Source: Alicyclobacillus fastidiosus
GTDB lineage: Bacteria > Bacillota > Bacilli > Alicyclobacillales > Alicyclobacillaceae
DNA: 64,000 nucleotides
Direction of reading: 5' to 3'
NCBI RefSeq assembly: GCF_026651875.1
Contig: NZ_CP104067.1
Location: 3,286,001-3,350,000, forward strand
Shown: positions 36,967 to 45,657 of the stretch, one piece after another
Position numbering within the stretch: position 1 is the stretch's first letter
Layout: each line of letters opens with the position of its first letter
Notes under the pieces: generated by a model
The model's database searches: none
Told to the model about the DNA's origin: nothing
What the model saw: only the letters and a program-made list of their open reading frames with translations
Made by a program: the position numbers and the translations under genes

Positions 36967-37181
36967 GCAACTATGTTGTTCACTTTATTTCGCTTAACCC
37001 TGTGATTAAGCTAGTGAAATAACATATTCTAAGGCAATTCGTACTCAGAAGTAATAGCAAACAAGTGGTGCGGGTACCTATAATCCTTGTTACGATAACG
37101 GCGTCTGTCTGCACGAGCTGCCTGATGATCTTTGCGCGCTTGGCGGACGGCTTTCTGAGTGACGGAAAGTCCGTCGATTTC
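36967..37181. other. Intergenic stretch after the SDR remnant
   Basis: About 215 bases. The frame of the first YbaK gene stays open after its TGA for about 50 codons of Arg/Lys-rich sequence, down to about 37030 on the minus strand, but has no start codon. A GACGG-rich imperfect hairpin lies at about 37150-37180. No convincing gene. Confidence 0.25.
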
Positions 37182-37661
37182 TCATTTTATCGCCATCACC
37201 TGCCCTCGAGTCATGGCAACTAATTGGTCAGGCGTCAATTCGAAAACCGCTTGAGGATGTCCTGCCGCAGCCCAGATTGTTTTGAACTGAAAGAGGTCCT
37301 CGTCAATGATGGTCGTAATCACCTCTACGTGACCTAATGGCGGAACTCCCCCTATCACAAAGCCTGTTCGTGCACGTACAAAGTCGGCGTCCGCTTTTCC
37401 TAGTTTATCGTTTAATTGATTGGACAATTGCTTCTCGTTGACTCGATTCACACCGCTGGCAACAACTAATAACGGACTACCTGAGTGATTCAAACGAAAA
37501 ATGATGGACTTTGCAATTTGTGCAACTTCACAACCAATAGCATCTGCAGCTTCTTTTGCCGTCCGCGTGCTGTCCGGTAATTCCACTACTTCGTTGGTGT
37601 ATCCTAAATCCGATAGCCTGCTTTGTACTCGTTGAGCGCTTTCTTTTAGCTCTTTCGTCAA
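37182..37661 (-). CDS. YbaK/EbsC-family aminoacyl-tRNA deacylase
   Basis: 159 residues of the YbaK/ProRS-editing superfamily. It clears mischarged tRNA in trans. Motifs seen are AKSIIFRLNHSGSPLLVVAS with the catalytic lysine region, and FVIGGVPPLGH, the family glycine loop. This version (YwhH-like) is closer to ProX-type deacylases than to the neighbour. A GGAGGGATCC site precedes ATG 37661. It lies 87 bases downstream of a second YbaK-family gene in the same direction. Confidence 0.85.
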   Translation of the reverse strand: MTKELKESAQRVQSRLSDLGYTNEVVELPDSTRTAKEAADAIGCEVAQIAKSIIFRLNHSGSPLLVVASGVNRVNEKQLSNQLNDKLGKADADFVRARTGFVIGGVPPLGHVEVITTIIDEDLFQFKTIWAAAGHPQAVFELTPDQLVAMTRGQVMAIK

Positions 37662-37748
37662 AGTGGATCCCTCCTAAAAGTCCACATCAGTACATGACGT
37701 CCTGAGTGGTCGCGTCCACATGCGTTTGATTCACGTGTCAATGCGAGA

Positions 37749-38222
37749 TCATCGAGAGATGGCACTTAAGGTGGCTTCACACGCGCGCACCAGGTCCATC
37801 CCATTTAAGAAAATTTGTAAGCCTCGTCTGCCAGCACTGATGCTGACAGGATCCAGGTCTTGGACGGAGTAGTCGATGTAAAGCGGATACTTTTTTCTTA
37901 CTCCAAGTGGTGAAACCCCGCCTCGGATATAGCCTGTCAACGTTTGAAGTTCCTTGACCGGAACCATCTCCACCTTCTTATTTCCACTGACGGTCGCCGT
38001 AGATTTCAAATCTAACTCCTGATTCCCAGGGACACACGCCATAAAAACACCTGTCTTATCTCCTCGAAGTACAAGTGTCTTAAAAATTTGTGAAGGAGCG
38101 ATCCCGACTTTTTCTGCGACCGTACCCGCATCAAGCGCCTGTTCGTCCCAATCATATTCGTGCAGCTGATATGGAATTCTCAGATTGTCTAGAATACGAC
38201 ATGCTATCGTTTTAGTGGCCAC
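37749..38222 (-). CDS. ybaK: Cys-tRNA(Pro)/Cys-tRNA(Cys) deacylase YbaK
   Basis: 157 residues of canonical YbaK/EbsC type: [20 protein letters not shown] with the catalytic lysine, [10 protein letters not shown], and [20 protein letters not shown], the signature loop. It hydrolyses Cys (and similar) wrongly attached to tRNA-Pro. It is followed by a more distant paralogue of the same superfamily, giving a tandem pair of trans-editing proteins. Start ATG 38222. Confidence 0.9.
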   Translation of the reverse strand: MATKTIACRILDNLRIPYQLHEYDWDEQALDAGTVAEKVGIAPSQIFKTLVLRGDKTGVFMACVPGNQELDLKSTATVSGNKKVEMVPVKELQTLTGYIRGGVSPLGVRKKYPLYIDYSVQDLDPVSISAGRRGLQIFLNGMDLVRACEATLSAISR

Positions 38223-38380
38223 TTATCTTCACCTAACTATTGTGTAGTACGATCCAGTTGATCGAATATCCGTGGATAAATTGTAAATCCATCTGCCACG
38301 GAAGAAAACGAATTTTCATTACTCGCCGTGGAGTTCACGGCTTTCGTACGTGAGGCGGAGCAAACAAGGTATTGTGCGCG

Positions 38381-39172
38381 TTACATCAAACGATACACTG
38401 TACCGCATATAGAACGGTCCACTTGATCAGCACTGCCCGTGAAATTTAACAGAAATACCTGATCGCCGTGTTCCCTCAGCGCGTCCGCGACGATACCTTC
38501 GCCAACTGGCGAACAGAAAATGATGTGTACGTCATCATCCAACGGGATCCTTACACAATAAGAAGCGATGTCTGCTTGAATCCAACACTCCGTCGGACGC
38601 CGTCCCAACATACTCGCCCATGTCTCAACGACGGTAGACACGTCGTGTGTCGCAATGGCGATGTTACGTAGACGAAGGCTGACGTCAGGGGACACCACTG
38701 AACGAGTTTGTTCAGGCACGACGGATAGTGCATGAACCCCGCTCGGCACGCGCTCCATGAAAATTGGTAGCGGGATATCTGACCGTGACCTGAGTTTCGG
38801 AATCAGCACGACCGATTCGACGACATCTCCCGTTGGCAATTGCAGTCGTTGACGTATTGGACCTTCGACGATATATTCTTCATTCCTTAGTAACTGCGCA
38901 CATGAGTGTATATCATCTACACCCAGCGCGATCCACGTGCGTGGTCTGTAGGAGTCATCTCCTCGTGAGTCGAAATGCGGTATACAGCAATTCGATAAGA
39001 CCGTGAACGGCGTGCAGTACTCAACGTAAGTGTTCTTGCACTGATGTAATACAGTCGCCGCACGTCGATCGTCAACATGGACGACGGTTTGGAGATCAAG
39101 CGAATCGAGTGTGCGCGAAACCTGTTGAAGGTCATCTACGACTTGGATAATGTGATCTACCGCCAGTTTCAT
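38381..39172 (-). CDS. VOC/glyoxalase-like domain protein
   Basis: 263 residues. It starts MKLAVDHIIQVVDDLQQVSR, typical of the Glyoxalase_3-like VOC group, and has a second VOC-like half with LRNIAIATHDVSTVVETWAS then MLGRRPTECW. Proteins of this type are metal-dependent lyases or dioxygenase-like; no substrate can be given. The frame is open to 39214, but GGAGGG five bases upstream fixes ATG 39172. It lies 38 bases after the end of the small gene split by IS1380, so the two were an operon that the insertion now separates from its promoter. Confidence 0.7.
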   Translation of the reverse strand: MKLAVDHIIQVVDDLQQVSRTLDSLDLQTVVHVDDRRAATVLHQCKNTYVEYCTPFTVLSNCCIPHFDSRGDDSYRPRTWIALGVDDIHSCAQLLRNEEYIVEGPIRQRLQLPTGDVVESVVLIPKLRSRSDIPLPIFMERVPSGVHALSVVPEQTRSVVSPDVSLRLRNIAIATHDVSTVVETWASMLGRRPTECWIQADIASYCVRIPLDDDVHIIFCSPVGEGIVADALREHGDQVFLLNFTGSADQVDRSICGTVYRLM

Positions 39173-39210
39173 ATTCGCCCTCCTTCTCCTGCTCGACATC
39201 GACGCGAACG

Positions 39211-39369
39211 TCATGAAGGCCGGTTTCTTTTCCGGAATACAATCACCAATTCGTTTTGTGAGCTTCTGGTTACATTCAGAACCTTAATTTCGTCCTTTTG
39301 AATTTGGCATTTGATTTTCTCCATTTGCAGAAGCATTTCCGACATATGCTCCTTTGATAATATAACCAT
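39211..39369 (-). pseudogene. 3' part of a small gene split by IS1380
   Basis: 52 codons from the IS edge to the stop: MVILSKEHMSEMLLQMEKIK, then a tail KVLNVTRSSQNELVIVFRKR. Joining it to the eight codons at 41006-41029 restores a 60-residue protein that starts at TTG 41029 with an AGGTGA ribosome site. I know no family; it looks like a helix followed by two beta strands. An in-frame ATG directly at the IS edge could allow a slightly shorter product if transcription comes from the IS. Confidence 0.6.
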
Positions 39370-40998
39370 CCTGAATCCGTGACGTCTGTAGAGACTGGTC
39401 AAGGTAGTTTTGAACATGACTCCAAGCGTCGGCGAGCAGTCAACAGAGTGGTTCATTTTTGCATGTGAAGAGAGGAGTCTGTGAATTTGTCCGCAGGTGA
39501 ATAACCCCTTCGTTTCAGGGATGCATTCACATGTGGATACATCGGACGCTCTTTCCCTTCGTATAGTCGCCTAAACACGGGCAACCACCGGTTACCTCGT
39601 CCGAATCGTAGCCGTGTCTGCCTCGCGTGTCTCGTCATTTTCGCCGCAAGCGTGATGAGATTCTGGATCACGGTGCGTATGCGTCGCCTCTCTGCTTTCT
39701 TCCGAATCGGTGCATCCTGCTCTCTCAGGCTCTCCTGTCCGATGATGCGCAACAGGTTATATGCCAGTACACCAAAATGCAAGACAAGGTCGTTCGTTGC
39801 AAACTTCCCCGAGGGCAACCGTTCCAAATCTAAATCTGTCTTGATCTCGCTATGAAATTGCTCCATCGTTCCATGTGCATGATACAGGTCGATGATCACC
39901 TCTGGAGCCTCTGGCAAGCTCGTGACGTAGACGTTTACCTCAATGCTCGGGATGAGTAATGCTTGACCGTCGCTCTGGATCGTGCGTTCAATCACTTCAA
40001 ACACCATCCGGACCGGTTTTTCTAGTCCCTTCATTGGAGACAGGATGGACCCTCTGTACACCTTCTTCCCTGCACGGGGCTCTGTGTAGGTACCGTGTTG
40101 CTCAGCCGTCAGCAACCACGCATTCGGGTTCTCCTTACGTAGGTTCTTCTTCACGATAAAGTCGGCCGAGGTTTCGTCGGCCCTGCATACGACTAAGTTT
40201 TCTACGCTGTCATTTCCCGCATCTAAGCGTACGAGTAGGCGCTTGTCCGAAATTCGTTGAGCATAGCGGATACTCTGAGCCAGAAACGCGGCGGTCCCCT
40301 TTTGACAATGTGTACTTCCCGTTCGGAACTCTACGTGAACGGCGTATCCTTCCTGTCCTAAGTAAGCGAAAATCGGCGCGTATCCGTCGCACCCTTTATA
40401 GGTACGAGACACGCCCTCCTTCTTGGTTCCTGAGTTGTCAAATGGGGATACATCAATGTCAAGCGGTAGATATTCACGATGCCCATCCCCCAGTACAATG
40501 GGTGCAAGGTACACGCCCACCTTGCTCAATAGGTCAGCTGATTCTTCGAGGATAACCGATTGCCAGTCACATTTTTCTTCGGGTGCTACGAGATCCAGGC
40601 GTTGGCGTAGTGTTGGACTCGACGGTACATTGGAAATGGTCAGCGCTTCAGGGAAGAACTCGTCCTGACGCAACGGCTCAATGTGGTCAAAGTCGCTCTT
40701 CCCCTGACACAAGAGGCCCAGGTAGGCGTAGGCAACATCTTGATTCGAAATTTCCGTATACGCGCGCCCTGGGACAGGGAGGGCATTGAGACGTGCGGAT
40801 AGTTGAGTCTTGCCAAGGAGCAGTCCAACCAGAGCAAGTCCAGAATGGGATGTCAATATTTCATCTGACTCTTCGATCACAAAACCCATGAAGGCACCAC
40901 CAAGTAGGTGAGGTAGATTCGTCCATCTGATAGCGCCATTTTACTTGATTTCACGCGATTTTTGTCGTCCTCTTGAAAATCCACGTCACGGATTCAGG
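39370..40998 (-). mobile_element. IS1380-family insertion sequence
   Basis: 1629-bp element bounded by perfect 16-bp inverted repeats: CCTGAATCCGTGACGT at 39370-39385 and its complement at 40983-40998. Both ends abut the same seven bases, TAACCAT (39363-39369 and 40999-41005), a perfect target duplication. The only gene inside is the transposase. It splits a small gene upstream of the VOC gene. The intact repeats, duplication and ORF point to a recent insertion. Confidence 0.92.
39453..40889 (-). CDS. IS1380-family DDE transposase
   Basis: 478 residues, intact. Motifs of the IS1380 group seen are LVRLDAGNDSVENLVV and VKKNLRKENPNAW around the second catalytic Asp, and YHAHGTMEQFHSEIKTDLDL carrying the catalytic Glu region. 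It catalyses transposition of the surrounding element. ATG 40889 has an upstream GTGGTGCC region rather than a strong ribosome site. No frameshift or stop was seen, so it is probably active. Confidence 0.92.
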   Translation of the reverse strand: MGFVIEESDEILTSHSGLALVGLLLGKTQLSARLNALPVPGRAYTEISNQDVAYAYLGLLCQGKSDFDHIEPLRQDEFFPEALTISNVPSSPTLRQRLDLVAPEEKCDWQSVILEESADLLSKVGVYLAPIVLGDGHREYLPLDIDVSPFDNSGTKKEGVSRTYKGCDGYAPIFAYLGQEGYAVHVEFRTGSTHCQKGTAAFLAQSIRYAQRISDKRLLVRLDAGNDSVENLVVCRADETSADFIVKKNLRKENPNAWLLTAEQHGTYTEPRAGKKVYRGSILSPMKGLEKPVRMVFEVIERTIQSDGQALLIPSIEVNVYVTSLPEAPEVIIDLYHAHGTMEQFHSEIKTDLDLERLPSGKFATNDLVLHFGVLAYNLLRIIGQESLREQDAPIRKKAERRRIRTVIQNLITLAAKMTRHARQTRLRFGRGNRWLPVFRRLYEGKERPMYPHVNASLKRRGYSPADKFTDSSLHMQK

Positions 40999-41005
40999 TA
41001 ACCAT

Positions 41006-41029
41006 TTCAAACTCACCAGAAATTTCCAA
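41006..41029 (-). pseudogene. 5' part of the small gene split by IS1380
   Basis: Eight codons (MEISGEFE) from TTG 41029, with TGAGGTGA six bases upstream, ending at the target duplication of the IS. They continue in frame into 39369-39211 when one copy of TAACCAT and the IS are removed. The start assignment rests on the ribosome site and the frame match. Confidence 0.55.
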
Positions 41030-41082
41030 GTGCGCTCACCTCATTTGTGTGATCCTCAAGAGCTGAACGGTTATAACACAAA

Positions 41083-41108
41083 AGGCGACGGAACGATGTC
41101 CGTCGCCT
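41083..41108 (-). terminator. Terminator-like hairpin upstream of the split small gene
   Basis: AGGCGACGGA (41083-41092) and TCCGTCGCCT (41099-41108) form a perfect 10-bp stem with a six-base loop; TTTTGTGTT follows on the minus strand. It lies about 55 bases before the small gene. A similar sequence occurs at 42975-43004. Confidence 0.6.
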
Positions 41109-41383
41109 CTTCATGTAAAGTCGGCCACTTTAAATTTTTATTCCGATTTTCCCAGTCGATATTATAAGTTTATTTTGCACGAATCATTTTGTCAACACGA
41201 ACACATGCCTTTCCTCCTTCGCGGCGCTCATTCCATTTGCGGAAAAAGAACGCGGAGCGCAAACGGTGGCGCTTACGTCCGTTCACGGGTAAATTTTTTG
41301 TGCAGATAGCGGGCAAACATGGATTCGTTAGGCGGCTGAACATCATACCTTGCGGAGAAAATTAGCCGTTCAGGGGTGATATC

Positions 41384-42529
41384 ATGCTTCGGTTTGGAAT
41401 TCTCACCACAGCGCTCCCTGCAAAGGATTCAAAAAAGTCGAGGAACGGAAACTATGTGCCAAACAAGACCTGGAGATTATTTCATATAGCTGGATATCAG
41501 CGCCAAATGAAAGTGCTATTTTTTAGGGCGGAGGACATAGACTTTCAAAAAAGGCGCGTACACGCATGGACGTCTACCTCGAAGGACGGTTTGTCGGGTT
41601 GGACAAGAAACTATCACCCTCTCCCGGATGTAATATATGAGAACTACTACTTAAATTTGGTTGGCTCCGACCCTCGCATCTTAAAAGTCAGACGCGAATT
41701 CATCCGCAGAGGAATTCCTGTATTTAACCCTACCCTATTTAATAAGGCGGCACTTCATCGCATTTTGAGCGCAAGCGACTCGACAAGGGGATACATTCCC
41801 CCATCTAGTCCAGTGAGGAAAGCATCCGACGTACTCGCGTTTCTCAAAACGTTCCAGCCCATTTACCTTAAACCAGTAACCGGAAGCGGTGGAGCAGGGA
41901 TACTCCAGGTCGAGCTCCTGGGATCCGGTCAGATCAGAGTTCGTTCCGAAAGGTTTACGAACAATCAGAGGTTTACCAAATATTTTACGTCAGGTCAATT
42001 TCAGCATTTTATGGCGCGCCAATTATCTAAGCGGAGATACCTAGCGCAAAAGGGACTGAAACTCATTCACAAGGGCGATCAAAAAATCGATTTTAGGGTT
42101 GTGGTTCATCGCGACAGTACGGGTATGTGGAAGTCTGTGGGGATCCGGCCGAAGTTGGGTAAAACGGGATCGATCATCACCAACAGTCATGCTGGAGGCC
42201 AAAAAACCACGTGGAGTAGATTGTTCCGATGGAGTCAACAAGAACGAGTTCATTTGCCTGACAGGAGTGCTTTAGAAAAGGCGTCAATCGCCGTAGCTGA
42301 ACGGTTAACCGCGTTTCGTCCACATCTGAGTCATTTGGGCATCGACGTGGCCGCATGCGAAGATGGGAGAATTTACGTATTGGACGTTAACCCCCGCCCG
42401 GGAAGAGATTTGTTAACGCCCGAAATGTTGGTACTTGTGACGCAGTATACAGTAGGTTTCGCAAGTTACCTAACGAAACAGCAAAGGCGATCGAGCTCAC
42501 ATGACTTTATAACACCCTTCCAATATTGA
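41384..42529 (+). CDS. YheC/YheD family ATP-grasp protein (spore coat associated)
   Basis: 381 residues. The N-terminal region is followed by an ATP-grasp domain: FLKTFQPIYLKPVTGSGGAG (nucleotide-binding strand and loop), KGDQKIDFRVVVHRDSTGMW and the C-terminal LGIDVAACEDGRIYVLDVNP with metal-binding Asp/Asn. YheC and YheD of Bacillus are found on the endospore coat. The ligand added by this ATP-grasp enzyme is unknown. ATG 41384 follows GGGGTGATATC. Its last 64 bases overlap the convergent glycosyltransferase fragment. Confidence 0.88.
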   Translation: MLRFGILTTALPAKDSKKSRNGNYVPNKTWRLFHIAGYQRQMKVLFFRAEDIDFQKRRVHAWTSTSKDGLSGWTRNYHPLPDVIYENYYLNLVGSDPRILKVRREFIRRGIPVFNPTLFNKAALHRILSASDSTRGYIPPSSPVRKASDVLAFLKTFQPIYLKPVTGSGGAGILQVELLGSGQIRVRSERFTNNQRFTKYFTSGQFQHFMARQLSKRRYLAQKGLKLIHKGDQKIDFRVVVHRDSTGMWKSVGIRPKLGKTGSIITNSHAGGQKTTWSRLFRWSQQERVHLPDRSALEKASIAVAERLTAFRPHLSHLGIDVAACEDGRIYVLDVNPRPGRDLLTPEMLVLVTQYTVGFASYLTKQQRRSSSHDFITPFQY

Positions 42530-42732
42530 GATTTCGAGGAATGTATCACCAGATGTGTGGCGTGTGAGGAAATCTGTTTTCTCTCTGTGCGTTGACCAGG
42601 ACTGACAAGTGTAACGTCAACGCCAGGCCGCTCCACAAGTTCTCGGAACAAGTTTGCAAGGTATATCTGCACACTCCCGCCGTGTCGAGGGGGAATGGGG
42701 AGCCCCTCAGGAGAAACCACAAGGACACGCAT
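42466..42732 (-). pseudogene. Truncated family 4 glycosyltransferase N-terminus (CotSA-like)
   Basis: 88 codons starting MRVLVVSPEGLPIPPRHGGS, then VQIYLANLFRELVERPGVDV. This is the entry of a GT4 family enzyme such as the spore-coat CotSA. The sequence ends in the convergent YheC gene, so the rest of the N-terminal domain and the whole sugar-nucleotide domain are missing. AGAGGCG precedes the ATG. Neighbourhood with YheC/D suggests both once belonged to a spore-coat cluster. Confidence 0.6.
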
Positions 42733-42974
42733 GTTCAAGATCGCCTCTTTATGATGAGAAACTGTAATATGGAAGCATCGTATTTCGCTGTATTGTTTCA
42801 AATTATGCTCGTCGTTCGCGGATGGCACGGCACGGACCAAAATAGCCGCGCTTCCTATCAAGGACTTGGTCCGAATCGTTTCTCTGGCAAGTGAAACCTA
42901 AATTTACAGAGGTTGAGCCGTATCTATTGGCACTCCGCACTCCAGCCGCTAAACGGCCTAAATTCCATAGCGAA

Positions 42975-43004
42975 AGAGGCGACGGAACCATGCCAGTCAC
43001 CTCT
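42975..43004 (-). terminator. Hairpin at the end of the ssu operon
   Basis: AGAGGCGACGG (from 42975) pairs with CCAGTCACCTCT (42993-43004) with G-U wobble, followed by TTTC on the minus strand. It lies about 95 bases after ssuE. The sequence is similar to the hairpin at 41083-41108, including the GGCGACGGAAC core. Confidence 0.55.
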
Positions 43005-43099
43005 CTAGGTATAGCGCACCACGCTGATATTTACATTTCATGCGTTGCTAGAGTAGCAAATAGAGGATAACTACTTGACGACCAGGTGATACTCCTATG

Positions 43100-43645
43100 T
43101 CACAGGGAAGCCACCTTGACGCGAAGCGACTGAATGACCTGTTGTACCATGGCGTCAAATCGCGTTCTCACGTCGTCGCCTAAGCTTACGCTCCCATCGG
43201 AATTTGTGCTCACCTGTGTATCTAAGCCGTACACTCCATTTAAAATCGTCTGGGCACCAACAGCACTCAACACGGGTTTAAGCGCGTACTCGATAACCAA
43301 TAAGTGTGCGAGACTCCCGCCCAACGCAATGGGTACGACGGCTTTCCCAGATAAAACCGACTGAGGAAGTAAATCGATGTAACTCTTTAACAGCCCAGTA
43401 TACGACGCCTTATACACGGGTGTGGCGACAATCACCACATCGGCTTCCTCAATCAACTCTACCGTGCGTTTGATTGTCGAACTATCGAATTTCGCATACA
43501 CCAAATCCTCTGGAGGCAAATCACGAATGGATATCGTATCCGTAGATACCCCATTTTGATCCAGCTTATCTGCCACATAATCCAGAACCTTCGATGTTTT
43601 TGACACCTTCGACGGACTACCCGAAATCAACAATACCTGTGCCAA
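43100..43645 (-). CDS. ssuE: NADPH-dependent FMN reductase SsuE
   Basis: 181-residue flavodoxin-like reductase that supplies reduced FMN to SsuD monooxygenases. It shows the FMN loop ISGSPSKVSKTSKVL, EEADVVIVATPVYKASYTGL followed by LKSYIDLLP, and VVPIALGGSLAHLL, as in the FMN-reductase MsuE/SsuE family. The start is TTG 43645 with GAGGAGGGG seven bases upstream. It is the last gene of the ssuD-B-A-C-E operon. Confidence 0.92.
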   Translation of the reverse strand: MAQVLLISGSPSKVSKTSKVLDYVADKLDQNGVSTDTISIRDLPPEDLVYAKFDSSTIKRTVELIEEADVVIVATPVYKASYTGLLKSYIDLLPQSVLSGKAVVPIALGGSLAHLLVIEYALKPVLSAVGAQTILNGVYGLDTQVSTNSDGSVSLGDDVRTRFDAMVQQVIQSLRVKVASL

Positions 43646-43689
43646 AAAGACCCCTCCTCTTGATACTCCGCTTCATGTACCATCCAGAC

Positions 43690-44559
43690 TTATCCGGTAT
43701 AGCTGTCTCGCCAACGCAACCAGCGGCGTTCTAACAGACGGACGATGGAATCCGATAGTTTTCCAACGACTGCAAATATAATAATCCCCACAAATACGAT
43801 GTCGGTTTCGGAGAACTGTTGGGCATTTAAAATGAGATACCCGACACCGGAACTGGAACCGAGCATCTCAGCGACAACCAGTCCTAACCAAGACACACCC
43901 AGTGCTAAACGCAATCCTAACAAGATGTTCGGCAAAGCAGCCGGCAGCACAAGTTTTGTTAATTGCTTCATCCGACTGAACTCTAATATGCGAGCGACAT
44001 CAAATAGTTTGCTATCGACATTTCTGATGCCCATAAAGGTGTTAATGTACATCGGAAAAAACGCGCCCGTCGCGATGAGAATGTCCTTCGACCACTCGCC
44101 GAGACCGAGCCATAATATGAACAGCGGCGTAATCGCCAAATGTGGAACGGTGCGCAGCATTTGTACGGATGGGTCTACCACCTCTTCAAATCGCCTGTAC
44201 AGCCCAGCGAACAAGCCCGTGATCAGGCCGATACTGGCCCCCAGTAGAAACCCTAGAATCATGCGCAATAAACTAATTCCTACGTCGTTTACTAGTTCGC
44301 CAGTGCGGGTTAGACGAACAAAGGCCTCCACAATTTGTACCGGAGAAGGCAGGATTTCCGGAGTTACCCAGTTTAAACCGCAAATCACTTGCCATATGAC
44401 GACGATCCCGACAGGCAAGTAAGCCCCTATCAACGGAATATTCCTTCTCTTCGAGCTGCCCCTTGGTCCCCGCTTGGTTACAACGGACTCTATGACGGCG
44501 GAAGGTTCACCGCGTTTCGTTTCGATGTGATTGGCCATCTGAGATTCGAGGTTTTGCAT
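43690..44559 (-). CDS. ssuC: Aliphatic sulfonate ABC transporter permease
   Basis: 289 residues, about six membrane helices. The EAA-type loop is RILEFSRMKQLTKLVLPAAL then PNILLGLRLALGVSWLGLVV, typical of SsuC/TauC/NrtB permeases. It pairs with SsuB and SsuA to import alkanesulfonates. ATG 44559 lies 10 bases after the ssuA stop. A basic N-terminal extension of about 40 residues precedes the first helix. Confidence 0.93.
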   Translation of the reverse strand: MQNLESQMANHIETKRGEPSAVIESVVTKRGPRGSSKRRNIPLIGAYLPVGIVVIWQVICGLNWVTPEILPSPVQIVEAFVRLTRTGELVNDVGISLLRMILGFLLGASIGLITGLFAGLYRRFEEVVDPSVQMLRTVPHLAITPLFILWLGLGEWSKDILIATGAFFPMYINTFMGIRNVDSKLFDVARILEFSRMKQLTKLVLPAALPNILLGLRLALGVSWLGLVVAEMLGSSSGVGYLILNAQQFSETDIVFVGIIIFAVVGKLSDSIVRLLERRWLRWRDSYTG

Positions 44560-44569
44560 ATCCTCCCCC

Positions 44570-45622
44570 CTACTTTTCAGCTTCTTTTAGAGCCTCTTCG
44601 ATATACGAATTGTCGACTACCTTGGAAACATCCACTTTGGCACCCAGTCCACCGTGGCTGTACAAGAAATCCGCAGTAACCTGCTGCTCCTGTATCACCT
44701 GATTGGTGACTTGTGCGTTCTCTTCGTCAGAATTCAAAATCATCTGTTTTACAATTTGCGGGCTTAAATGTGTGGATTGGGCATACAACTGTACAGCACT
44801 ATCCAGATGTTCGTTTTGCCAATCCAATGCTTGTTGATAAACCTTTAGGAAAAGGACCACCAAATCGGGGTGCTCTTGTGCGAACTTCGTTCTCACGATG
44901 GTAAATCCAGGGCTGGCAGTTCCCAAGTCTTGTTCGTTGGTAAGCTCTACAGCACCGTGCTCCGCTACTTCTTCCGTAATATAGGGGTCCCAAGTTGCCC
45001 ATGCGTCCACTGCATGTGAGTCAAACGCCGGCTGCGCCTGATTGGGTTGCAACTGAACGATATGAATATCAGAAGCAGTCAACCCAGCGTGCGCGAGTGC
45101 CTGATATAACAAATTATAAGCTGAACTCCCTTGAGCCACGGCTACCTTCTTCCCTTTTAAATCCTGAAGACTTTTGATCGGGCTGCCCTTCGGCACCAAA
45201 ATCGCGTCACCCCTCTTACCGTCCCCATCCACCGCAATTTCCTCGAAATTCACATTCGCCGCTTGCCCGACCAGCACCGGTGCATTGCCGACTTGACCGA
45301 AATCGATGTGATTGGACGCGATGGCAGGGAAGAACGGTGGTCCACTCGTGAATTGAACAAAGTTCACCTTGGCGCCAACTTTGGCAAACGCCTGTTCGAA
45401 CCATCCCTTTTTCTGTGCTAGATACATCGGACCCGTCAGTGCCTGCGTGCCGATGTTGACAACCACTCCTTGGTCACTTGACTGACCACTGGCTGCGTGA
45501 GTGGTCGACGTGGTCGTTGCGGCGCCTGTTGCAGAACTTGACGTCCCACACCCGGCGAGCGATATGGTGGCGATAAATGGTGTGATGGCAAGTAGAATCT
45601 TTGATTTAATCCCCAATTTCAT
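44570..45622 (-). CDS. ssuA: Aliphatic sulfonate-binding lipoprotein
   Basis: 350-residue periplasmic-type binding protein with a signal helix and lipobox ISLAGCG. VVNIGTQALTGPMYLAQKKG, HIDFGQVGNAPVLVGQAA and LKGKKVAVAQGSSAYNLLYQ are characteristic of SsuA. ATG 45622 follows GAGGGA with a seven-base spacer; the frame is open to 45637. It captures sulfonates for SsuBC. Third gene of the operon. Confidence 0.93.
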   Translation of the reverse strand: MKLGIKSKILLAITPFIATISLAGCGTSSSATGAATTTSTTHAASGQSSDQGVVVNIGTQALTGPMYLAQKKGWFEQAFAKVGAKVNFVQFTSGPPFFPAIASNHIDFGQVGNAPVLVGQAANVNFEEIAVDGDGKRGDAILVPKGSPIKSLQDLKGKKVAVAQGSSAYNLLYQALAHAGLTASDIHIVQLQPNQAQPAFDSHAVDAWATWDPYITEEVAEHGAVELTNEQDLGTASPGFTIVRTKFAQEHPDLVVLFLKVYQQALDWQNEHLDSAVQLYAQSTHLSPQIVKQMILNSDEENAQVTNQVIQEQQVTADFLYSHGGLGAKVDVSKVVDNSYIEEALKEAEK

Positions 45623-45657
45623 CCGCAATTCCCTCACATTCTCTCGAATTGAACAGC

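Noticed and set aside
36967..37181. Continuation of the first YbaK frame after its TGA as about 50 Arg/Lys-rich codons
   Set aside because: No start codon or ribosome site and no similarity; YbaK has its normal length without it, so stop-codon readthrough is not needed.
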